This document shows, in pieces, positions 12,496-24,100 of a stretch of DNA of 64,000 bases (positions are counted from its first letter, which is position 1; each line of letters starts with the position of its first letter). The translations under genes and the position numbers were made by a program. The DNA comes from Watersipora subatra (Eukaryota; Bryozoa; Gymnolaemata; Cheilostomatida; Watersiporidae): assembly GCF_963576615.1 (NCBI RefSeq), contig NC_088708.1:52873196-52937195 (forward strand). Reading direction: 5' to 3'. Below the pieces are notes generated by a model, which did not search any database, was not told where the DNA came from, and worked only from the letters and a program-made list of their open reading frames with translations.

Positions 12496-15400
12496 ATGGC
12501 CACTTCCGGCAGAAGTTTATCAGGAATTCAGCTTGGAGAGGTAATAGTTCTATTTATCAAAGAAATCACTTCAACATATACTGTTTAAGCTCAGATATAA
12601 TTTTATGCATATACATGTATTTGAATTCTTTATTTGTGACGTTGTAAATAGGAATACGTGTTTAGTAAAGTTTACTCTGAAAGTAAGAGTACACTATGAG
12701 GTAAGAGAAAGCTGCACAAACATGCAGGCAGAAGCTGACAATGAATGAAAAAAGCATGAAATGTTTATTTCGTAGCTAATTCTGTTGCGCTGTTGTTTTA
12801 GTTGTATGCTAATTTGAAGTGTTTTATGTGAATACTTGCAGCACACAGCTAGTCTCCTTCCAGCAATTATCAGCACCCTTTCAAGGTTAGTCATGCTATA
12901 GCCTTCTCTGCTAGAACTTCAGTGCTAACCCCTGAAAATATTTTAGATTTACTACTCTGTTTAAAAATGTTATTGCAAGTGAGTTTTTTTTTAGCAAAAA
13001 GTAGTTTACTATTGTCATTTCAAATAATTTATATCCCAGTTTCAGCATTGTCCTTTAAACTTATTGTTTTTACTTTTGATAGAACTGCAAATTAAAGGCT
13101 TGCTAGTTTAGTTGCTTTGTGAGCAATGAGCAGTTTGCTTCTAGTACATCATTGAATTTTGTTAAGTTAGCATCCCGTGTTTTTGTTATCAGTTTTCAGA
13201 TCATAATTAGCACAATCTTTCAAGGTGTTCACGTCATGATTATAGGCTAGATTAATGGCGCTAGAGCGATATTAAAAGAGTGTTGTAGAAGTTTATTAGG
13301 TTGCATATTGTGTGTTAACTGTTACACTTGAAATAACTGTTGGATTGCTATAGCAACAAGCAAAGTAAATAGCTAGGGTTTAGTAAGTCGCTGCAGGATG
13401 ATTATTCAGATTTTAGTATTTTTCTGACTGCTATTTGAATTATTATTATATTTATTATTATTATTAATAGCTGGTGTTAGTTAAATGTCAGTTCAGTTAT
13501 ACAGTGAAGTCTATTTGTGTTTTTGGTTCTTTACTTACCTCGTTTTAATTTCTGTAGCTCCAACACTACATACCAAGAAAACGAGCGAAAGGAATTAGAA
13601 AAAAAATATGCTGACAGTGATAAAAAATTAGATACACTTTTAGAAGGTGAGTTAGAAATAATTTTTTTCAGTGGCAGTATTACCCCAAGGATTATTTTAA
13701 TGCCTCATATGGGCAGCAGCTCTAATTGCTAACCACATGTTTTAAATTGCCTTTACATCACAAATGAACCATTGTTGTTTTTGAAAAAAACGGCAATATC
13801 GTTTTAGTCCGCTATGTTCCAGTAAGACTTCATTGATGATGGTATCCAATACAGTCATATCTTGACTTATGAGCTTAATGCATTTTGGGACGGAGCTCGT
13901 ATGTCAATTCTTCCTATATAAAGTTACTGAATACAAATTAATCCCGTACTATAAAAAGCACCTAAAACAGGATATTACAATGGAAAAAACATGTTTTTAG
14001 TTGTTGTAAATCACTACCTACGCTCACAATTTATAACTACCTCACAAAATTATGATCTGCAATAAAATTTAACATAACTATGTACAGTGCTGTATGGAGT
14101 GCTCACCTTCGAGACATACATAGTGTCTAATAGCGATGGGAGAGAGACTTGACAGCAAGTCGCCAGCACACCAGACTTTTATGATGCTACATAACATAAA
14201 CTTTAAATTCCACGTAAATGACTTTAGCTTACTGAACACGCTCTAAACACCTGTTTTTCCAGCTTGGCTCTTTTTGCCTTGCTTTCATCACAAGTTTTAG
14301 TCTGAATTTTTTTTTCCAACTGATTCGACGCAAAAGACTGAGTGATGCTGTTCTGAAAAGCTGCCTCGCATGCTGGGCCACTTGATGGCCGCATCGAGAA
14401 CTGGCTCGCATCCTCGTATCTTAGAGTTTTCTCCGTATCTCAAGGTAGAAACATGCTTGAAATTTTTCTTGTATTTCGATTGTCTCGTATGTTAGGGCAC
14501 TCGTATGTTGAGGTATGACTGTGTAGGAATGAAACTATCATATAGTATTTGTATAAACTATCGTATAGTATGTTGCTTTCTTTTTCTATAGAGCATTATG
14601 GACAGCTTACAACCTTAATTGATGCTTTCACCAAGATCTCTTCACGTCTCAATGGTATGTTTATAAATGGTTTACGTGTATATTAATTGTATTATTATTA
14701 TGAGATTAATGGTATGTATATTAATTGTATTATTATGAGATTAATGGTATGTATATTAATTGTATTATTATTATAAGATCAATAATATGTATGTTAATTG
14801 TATTATTATTATAAGACCGATGATATGTATATTGTTTGTATTATCATGAGATCAATGGTATGTATATTAATTGTATTATAATGAGATTGATGGTATGTAT
14901 ATTAGTTGTATTATTATTATAAGATCAATGATATGTATAATAATTGTATTATTATTATAAGACCGATGATATGTATATTGTTTGTATTATTATGAGATCA
15001 ATGATATGTATATTAATTGTATTATTATGAGATTAATGGTATGTATATTAATTGTATTTATTATATAATACAATTTAGATAGAGCCAAGTACGTAGTCTC
15101 AAAACAGTATTATTGAGGTAACTCATACGCTTCAATAGAGTACGTAGTTTCAAATAAGACTGAATTTGTAACTCGCTAACTTTGCAACTCGTTAACATTT
15201 TTACAGACTGGTTTGATAAATGGAATATAGTACCTTACATAAAATATGTTATTTTTATATTTTTATAATATATATTTGGTTTGATTAAAATAGAATAGTG
15301 TATATGTTTGTAACATTTTTATCTTTAGAGTCAAGAAGTCGGGTGGCAAGCATTAAACAGAGTTTATATTCATGTAAGAATCTGCTCCATTGTAAACGAG

Positions 15401-18124
15401 ATGAGCTGCGCAAGTTTTGGCTCGACGGTTTGGAGCAGAATACTATCACGACTATGCTTGAGAATGTGTGAGTATAGCATTATAGCACTCTGGCATATAT
15501 AGCATATAGCACTCTGGCATATATAGCATATAGCACTCTGGCATATATAGCATATAGCACTCTGGCATATATAGCATATAGCACTCTGGCATATATAGCA
15601 TATATCACTCTGGCACTCTGATATGCTGCAAGGATGAGGTTATTGGATAGGTCACCAGTCTCAGACTTAACACTCTAATCCTGTTTAAATCATCAAGACA
15701 TGCTCTGTAGAAAGATGTGGTTGAGTAAATGCATTCACCAAGTTGTTTGCCTTCTGTCTGATTACAATGAAAGATAAGACAACTCTTAATTTCATGCATG
15801 TACTACAAGTAGCCAATCATTAATACAGTACACGTATGTTCATGGTTTCTATTAAGCATTCAAGATTAGTGATTTAATTATTTTAATACCAGTATTTCAT
15901 GTACTACCTAGCTATGTCACAGCGAGAATTGCTTTTTGAAGCAACCAATTACTCTGGATACTTGCATGTTTTATAGGTGGTCTATGCATGAAGTATACCT
16001 GAGAGTAAATATTTGCTAAATATGTAGCTATAGGAAACTACCAGTAGGTGCACATGTACTTGTATAAACTCTTATCCATGCAGGGAAAAGTTGAGGTTGG
16101 TGCCTGACAAACTTGAGTCATACACAGATAAGAAGCTCTACCTACATGCTACCGAGACTCTGTGCCATTCACTTGACCTCTTGTGCACAGACCTTGCCGA
16201 TGTCAATGCTCTCAAAGATGTTGCCTATTCTTTAAACAAATGGAAGGAGGTAGATGAAAAATGTCTTTTTTATTATTCTATAATTTCAATCAATGTTAGT
16301 GTGAAGGACGCGGACATAATTTTGTGATTTTTTAAAAAATAATTGTTAGTTGTTTGTATATATTCATGGTGTATGTTTTATGAAAGTGCATAGTAGTCCA
16401 GCAGATATGTGTGAGCTCACTTTTACAATGGTGCCAGTAGTTTTGGACTGTATCAGAAACCTTTAGCATTATTAAATTTGGTTTTACAAATCTAATAGTT
16501 GTCATATTTAAACACAAGCAATTTAACTCTAAGATTTCCCTGTAAAAGATTTCAACTAAACTATAAGGATGTGAAGGTTAAGATATGTGGTTGTTTGTTT
16601 GTTTGTTTGTTTATTTTCATCTATAATATAACCACAAAAAATAACATGAAGAGTGTTTTTAACAGTATAAAAAGACAAGAGAAATAGAAAAAAATGTCAC
16701 TGTCACTGGTTGTAATAAGTGCCTGCATTATTTTTGTGTGCGCAATTGTATAGGAAAATTTGGCACGTGCTAGTTGTTCAAATTTATCTAATTAACCTAT
16801 TATTAACCACATCAGTGAATGTTCTGTAATTAATTCAGCATGGTTCTTGCTGGTTATCACTTATTATTGGTGACTATAAGTTGTGTAGGTACTTTTGCTG
16901 CTGATGCTTGTACACTATTGTTTCAACCGCTCGTACACCATCGTTTCAACCACTCGTACACCATCGTTTCAACCGCTCGTACATCATTTTTTCAACCGCC
17001 GGTACACCATCGTTTCAACTGACGGTACACCATTGTTTCAACCGCCTGTACACCATCGTTTCAACCGCCGGTACACCATTGTTCCAACCACCTGTACACT
17101 ATCGTTTCAACCGCCGGTACACCATCGTTTCAACTGCCTGTACACCATCGTTTCAACCGCCTGTACACCATCGTTTTAACCGCCGGTACACAATTGTTTC
17201 AATCGTCGGTACACAATTGTTTCAATCGTCGGTACACCATTTTTTCAACAGTCTGCGCATAATAATAGTAGTCCAGTCTGGTGTTTTTGCATCTTTTCAA
17301 AATGGCTTCCAAGAAAAACCTTCTGCAAGCTAGTACATGTATCTTGATATTAAGAGATTTTCGGAGCATCGCTATCATTCAACTTATCATAGTAGCAACT
17401 TTTCCCCTGAACTTTCATCCTGAAATATACAAGTACCTCTCTGATAGCCCGTAAGACTCCTGCCTGTTCTTTATGTAGAAACTATTGCAAAAGCTAGTGG
17501 AAGAGTTGCATCAACAGATCTATGTCAAGTCTGTTAAGGGGACAGTCATGGTCTTCAAGAGACTGGGTTCAGCTAGGCTGAGTGCTAAAGGAAAGGTAAG
17601 CCTTTATTCCTTCGATCAGGAGTTTCAATGTGTTCGGGTGCCGTCGACTGTTGCATTTGTCTACCCGCAATTTAAATTTTTAAGAGACTCACAAGTCATA
17701 GTTTGTTGACTCTATTAAAATTACAAGAATTGAGATGGTAAAATGGCTCATCCGTCGCTGCAAGCGATTTTGTTATTTTTGCAAATGCTTTTCTCTGCAC
17801 AAGGTGTGTGTGTGTGTGTACCAGCAAAAACTTGTAACTACATTTTAGCTTTTGTTTGTTGTAAATCATGATCGCTGGTGATAAATCTTGCCTCGTATCT
17901 TTTATCATAACTTTGTTATGCTGATCATCATTCAAAGCTACATATGATTGCATGAAGAGTATAAATATTATGTTTGTCAATGTCAGGGAGGCAGCGTCGT
18001 CGCGGGTGAGGATGAGCAAAATCTCGCCAATCTAGAAATTTCTGAGGACCCAACAGCTGATCCTGAGGCTGACAGGTCAAGGTTCTTAGCCATTCTTGTC
18101 GAGTGTTTGGCTAAATTAAATGCT
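12496..18124 (+). CDS. EXOC4: EXOC4 exons 1-8
   Basis: Exon map: 12496-12540, 12842-12885, 13558-13646, 14592-14654, 15329-15467, 16084-16249, 17479-17595, 17987-18124. Exons 2-5 encode the N-terminal Sec8 domain (start [20 protein letters not shown], then a run ending in the [13 protein letters not shown] block). Exon 7 gives the [10 protein letters not shown] segment, equivalent to ELHRHLYIKS in vertebrates. Exon 8 is acidic and ends [14 protein letters not shown]. Donors are GT and acceptors AG throughout. The introns hold a CAGT-type element (13852), three minisatellites (14655, 15482, 16908) and otherwise AT-rich sequence in which I see nothing. Confidence 0.9.
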
Positions 18125-21100
18125 GTGAGTTGCTTATTACCCCCAGTGTGAAACTCGTAGAAGACATGATTGAACCAATATAATTACACGGTTTGCTCAA
18201 TTGTGTGATTCGTTGAAAAACTTTAAGACCAGAACTAAGTCATGCTTGGTTTACAATCTTGTGTTCATTTATGGTAGTGACTGTATATGACAGTCGTTGA
18301 ATGACAACCTTATTATCGTAAGTTGTATATTGATGTATTGTTTGTGCTGTCCGCCTCTCATAGAGACTTTGCACTGACAAGCTAATGTTAAGCTAAGTAG
18401 CCCAACGATTGCTCTTATGATGTTAATAGGTGCCCACGACTATTTCTGAAATGCGACTTCATCTCCAGACTGAGCTCCTAGATGTCATACGAAGGGCTTC
18501 TCAACAATTCATAGATTGGTAAATGCCCTCATTGTACTCGTTACTTCATGTACTCAGGCTAACATTTACAAATTTGAAACTGATCTCTTTATTTGCTCTA
18601 TAAATAGATTGTAATTGTCTGCTCTTAAATGCATACGATCATAGGAGAGTTAAATAGAAGTAAAGGTAAAAACATTACTCAGCGGTTACGTAGCGAGTGA
18701 GGTAAGAAAGAACTTGGTCATCATCGAGTAAGAGTTAAACAAATAAATTATACAATTTTTTTATTATATAGCTCATTACCTTTATCAACGACAGTATACT
18801 TATTGAAGCATAAATAATTAACCCAGAACATGTGTTTGCATTGGTCAGGCGTTAGCGCGATCCCCAGGCATTGTTAATTATCTAGAATCTTAGTTTATTA
18901 TTAGCGCTCTCTGGGTTTAACAGCACCGATTGTCACAGAAAAGCGCAGCCTCAATGGCAGCGAAAGGGATCGACGACCTAAGGCTTAATGATAATTATGA
19001 CATCACATTGTGGGAATCACAACCAACTGTTTTTTATTGCAGGACATACTTTTGACACTCTGTTTTTCATAGTTCTATCATTCTTTGAGTATTGAATATA
19101 AGCTCATTTGAAAGTCAAGACTCTGATGTATTGAAATATATAATAAAAAAATTATGTAATTTATGTGCTTTAAGTAAGGGATATAACTTTAGACACTTTG
19201 GTCGACAGCTATTGGTTTACAAGAACGAACAGTTGTAAAGACTTCTGATATCATATGTATTCAATGTTGTTTGATTCAGGATAACACACGACCTTCATTC
19301 ACTATGTTATATATCTATATACGGTAACTGTTCAGTATGATTTATTTATTTGACTGACCTAATATGGTGTTAGTATGTATAGCCTTTTATTGGCATTGGT
19401 AATCAACAGCAATATGATTTTTTTATTACATGTCAAAACAAATATGAAAAAACAGAAATAAAGACCTATCGAGTGGGTTGAACAAAAGTCTTTTGAAAGT
19501 TGGTAACCTAAAGCCTTGTACACGCTATATCGAAATATGTCGGTGTTCATCATCAACTATGCGCACCAGTGACCGATAGTATCGATTCAGCAACACGGAT
19601 ACGCCGGGGAAGTTTGCAGCTGGCAAACTTTCTCGATATTTTGCTGAGTATCGACGACAGTATGTACAATGTGAACCATTTCGGTGATAGTAATTCGCGA
19701 ATAGCGATATTTATTTCTGTTTATGATAGTTGCTGCGGGACTACTATTTGATTCGAGCACGCTGAAAAAAGGAGATTTCTTCGCGAAAAGTTAAAAATAA
19801 AGATAAGAACAATACGTCGCGGAGTATTTGCCTACACAAACGAGGATCAGTTTGTGACAGTCTGAACATTGTTATCACTGATGGTTGCCGAAGTATTGTG
19901 GCATCAGCAGCGAAATATGGCGATATAATGTGAACCAGTATTCTAATTCATCTAGTTTTTAAATAATTTTAGGATCCAATTTCCAATTGTAATATCTAGT
20001 TGTGTTTGGAGTCATATACTATATGTATTACTTATTATAACATACAACTGAATGTCCGGCATTGCAGGATTATAAAATAATTACCTAATGAATTTGAGTA
20101 ACTTAAGCTAGTACCTTGAAGGTCACTTGCAACAAAATTCACATTACAGTTATTTGATATCAAAAGATTCACCATGCCTTACTCTGCTGTGTTATAGGCG
20201 CAAAATATGTAGAAATGTGATTACAAGCTCTTAAAAGCTCAAAAACGAACAGTTAATCGCAGCCACACGAGACCGCCGTAGTTTGGATTCTCTTTCCAAA
20301 ACAGCTCAAATGTGATGTAGCTGTGGTAGATGGTTTCTGTTTACACTTTCATGCAACCTTATTTGTCGAAATATTTTCACAAATATACTTCACGCATTCA
20401 ATAAAACCATGTCTATTGTCCTTACGCGTCTGTTTTATCGGCATTGTAATGCTGTCACTTTTAGCAGTGATATCTTATAACTTACCGTAAAAATTCGTTT
20501 AATCTTTTAGCCTTAGCTTGTAAGAATACATATCATTGTCTGATAATCATGACGAGCCTGTTGGTCACTTGTGATAATCGAAAAGTGCTGCAGATTACGA
20601 CTTGACGGTTGAATAATGCCGAAACAAAACTGTAAAGTAGTGAGCATCTATATTTGATCCGAGGTCTTCGGTAAAACACCAAGTGTTTGTCATAAACTAG
20701 TGCTACGATAAGTTTTAGATTGAGCTTTTTATTGGCCTTTCAATTCACGTGAGAACATCACATGACAAGACAATAATAAATTTCATGACTATGTCAGAGA
20801 AATAAAGAGATTCCAATCTATGGCGGCTTTTCGTTTTTGAGCTTTTAAGAGCTTGTAATCACATTTCCACATATTTAACACCTACAACACAGCAGAGTAA
20901 GACATGGTGAATCTTTTGATACCAAATAACTGTAATGTGAATTTTGTTGCAAGTCAACCTTTAAGCTAGTCTAAATCTTTACTAGTAAGAGCCGTGTCAA
21001 AAGCCAGCTTAATAAACGTTGAGCGTAATGATCAAGCGTGCTAGTTAATAACCAATCATATTTTCCCAAGCGCCTTAAGCATATCTATTTCAACCGATAA

Positions 21101-24100
21101 AATGAATATGTGTTCTATTATTAATCGCTATGGGCAGTTGAACATGTAGTCTAATGGATTGGCTCGCCTGTCTGCAGACCTGGAGGTTCCGAGTTCAAAT
21201 CTACTGCGAAGGGGATTTTTTGTACCTAAAACTTTGTCGCTATAACTGAACTTAAGAATGACAGACAAACATTAAGATTTATATATAAATAGATAATAAA
21301 TAATCTAAGGTCTTAGTTATATATAGAGAGAGCAGGTAATTCCAAAATATTGACTTCTATGTTCTATCAACATGTTCAAGTTCATTCTAGACACCATGAA
21401 ATAGCATGAGTAGATGTTTCACATTTTAGTGCCTATCAGCAAGGAGAAGTAAATCTCTCTACGCAGGAACAACCAGCATATCTGCAGGAGTTGTTGGAAC
21501 TTGTGTTTGAACAATTTCGATGCGTTGTACATTCACACAATGTTATCATTAGGAACTTAAAACGAATAAAGGCGTCAAAGAAGTACTCTAACTACGACTC
21601 TCTCGCATTGTATGACATCACTGAGGTGTGTAGTATTCTTGTAACTGTAGGATATTATTGGTGTGTGTTGTATTTTATTAGTTGTATGCCATCACTGAGC
21701 TATGTTGTATTGTACTAGTTGTATGACATCACTGAGGTATGTTGTATTGCACTAGTTGTATGACATCACTGAAGTGTGTAGTATTCTTGTAATTGTAGGA
21801 TATTATTGGTGTGTGTTGTATTTTATTAGTTGTATGACATCACTGAGGTATGTTGTATTGCACTAGTTGTATGACATCACTGAGGTGTGTAGTATTTTAC
21901 TAGTTGTATGACATCACTGAGCTATGTTGTATTGTACTAGTTGTATGACATCACTGAGGTGTGTTGTATTGTACTAGTTGTATGACATCACTGAGGTGTG
22001 TTGTATTGTACTAGTTGTATGACATCACTGAGGTGTGTAGTATTGTACTAGTTGTATGACATCACTGAGGTATGTTGTATTGCACTAGTTGTATGACAGC
22101 ACTGAGGTGTGTAGTACTGTACTAGTTGTATGACATCACTGAGGTGTGTAGTATTGTACTAGTTGTATGACATCACTGAGGTGTGTAGTATTGTACTAGT
22201 TGTATGACATCACTGCGGTGTGTTTTACATGTATATTCTTTCTTAACAAAGTGTGGTAAATTTTATTGGTTCTTCTACATTTCACCATAACTAGTCATAA
22301 TTTAATGTTGATAGTGTTTAATTTTCACCTGAATCACTTACATTGAAAAGAGATGGTATCTCATAGGTGTAGTTCAATGCGCAGATTTTCATGAGTACAT
22401 TGCATGAGTCATAACTGTTTACCAGGTCTGGTTCAAGATTCAGATAGTAGTACAGCAAGTTCTGGAAGAATATTTGGCTGACAGATCGACGAGACGTCAC
22501 CAAAGATCTCGCAATTTACTCTCTAGTGAAATAGAAACTCCAACCACAACCACTGATAAGTTAGATGTCAATGCTCATTTTAATCGCAGGAAGCCTCAGC
22601 AGAAAAAGGTTGGAATTTTTCTGCCGTTAGGGAAATGTGTGTATTTTCAAAATTTTCCTTTTTGGTAAATTGCAGTTTTCTTAGCTGTTGCCGTGCCACT
22701 ATATGAACAGGTAAATCAATCTGTGTGTTCTAGTTGCATGTATACTTTGGACCTACAGCAAAGCCTCTTGTCAGCAAAAATCTAAAGGTCACATGTAACA
22801 ATTTTTTCGTTGATTCTGATCGAAATGAACGAAAAACACAGAATTATTCCGCCGAAATTCACAGAATTCACAGAGCTGTGCATGCACACTGAAATCGTCG
22901 ATGATACGCTTTTAATTGGCTAAACAGATTATTAGCGAGCACGATTCTAGCAGCTTAATACACTGTTTCCATGTTTTGAATGGGTTCGGAGTTGCCTGCT
23001 GCCGATGGATTCACACTCTACTGCTTTAATGGTTCCGAGTTCTACGATGTCGAATAGTGGTCTTATAGCGAATGCCTTCACGCAAATTTAGTGAAGCGAA
23101 ATGGCATCAAATGCGTTCAGAGTTTACCATTTGTGTGATTTAGAGTGGAAGCAACTCCAAACCTATTCGACGAATGGAAACACAGTTTTTGTATCTAGCT
23201 ATTAGAGTCATTGGTGTCCTAATATAGCTCTGATATTTGATAGTACTTTATATACAACTGCCAGTGCTTTACTAGCCATAAGTTCAGGCTGGTAACAAAT
23301 GCAGACAGGTGTGTAATTGGTTCTTTGCAGTCATAATTCTATCTGTAATGTATAACCTCAGCAGTGTTTCTCAGTGCCTTGTGTTATTTCATATCAGTAT
23401 TGACTGTCATAGTCTTCCATTGCTATCCATTATTCTCACTAAACTTGACTTTCTTGCATCCATTTGTGAAATATTGAAAAACTATTTAATTATCATATAT
23501 GGTATAGTAGATATAGTCGGCTTATTTTTATGAATTGTGGTAGTTATTATAATGTAAACTTTAAATCACATATAATGACATTTTACAATTTGTGATAGGT
23601 TTCGATCACACTTGACAGTTTTTAATAGCATGCGATAGTTTTATGTTACATGTGACGGTATTTTACGATGGCATGTCGGTTATTTGTCTGTTTTTTTAGT
23701 CACTGCTTTTCACATTTTCTGGTTCAAGTCATGCTATAAGTCTCGAAAAGTATCTCTTGGAGCAAAGGACCACAGGCTATGAATCTGTAAGTAAATGGTC
23801 AATATAAGCATGTTTACATTCCTTCATACATCTATTCTGGTGATTTATATAGCCTGTGAACATTTTGTTCTACAAAGCTACTACAGCCCTAGCCAAGGTC
23901 ACTTCAGTAAGAAGGTGAGATGTTATTATAGGTTTGGCACCGCAAGGTAAAACCTTAGGGACAAAAACCTATAATTTGTCGACAGCATTAATAAGATTTT
24001 CACCACACGCAGAGATGGTTGGTAGTCAGTTAACTTTCTCTTTTTACCTGATGACTTAAACCAGACAATGACAGTGATCTTGGAGAATCGAAACCTTTCA

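Noticed and set aside
16840..17333. Overlapping open frames of 60-141 residues with repeated TRTPSFQP / VHHRFNR peptides
   Set aside because: They come from the 23-bp minisatellite, which has no stop in any plus-strand frame, and lie wholly in EXOC4 intron 6.
21133..21220. tRNA gene
   Set aside because: Box A and box B are recognisable, but the T and anticodon stems do not pair; it is part of a repeat.
21608..22218. CRISPR-like array or structural satellite
   Set aside because: Units are contiguous with no unique spacers, the genome is eukaryotic, and the unit derives from an exon end.
23853..23914. Possible EXOC4 exon reading [16 protein letters not shown] between exons 12 and 13
   Set aside because: It has an acceptor and donor, but its end phase does not fit the next exon and the residues do not match Sec8. 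24207-24285 fits both.
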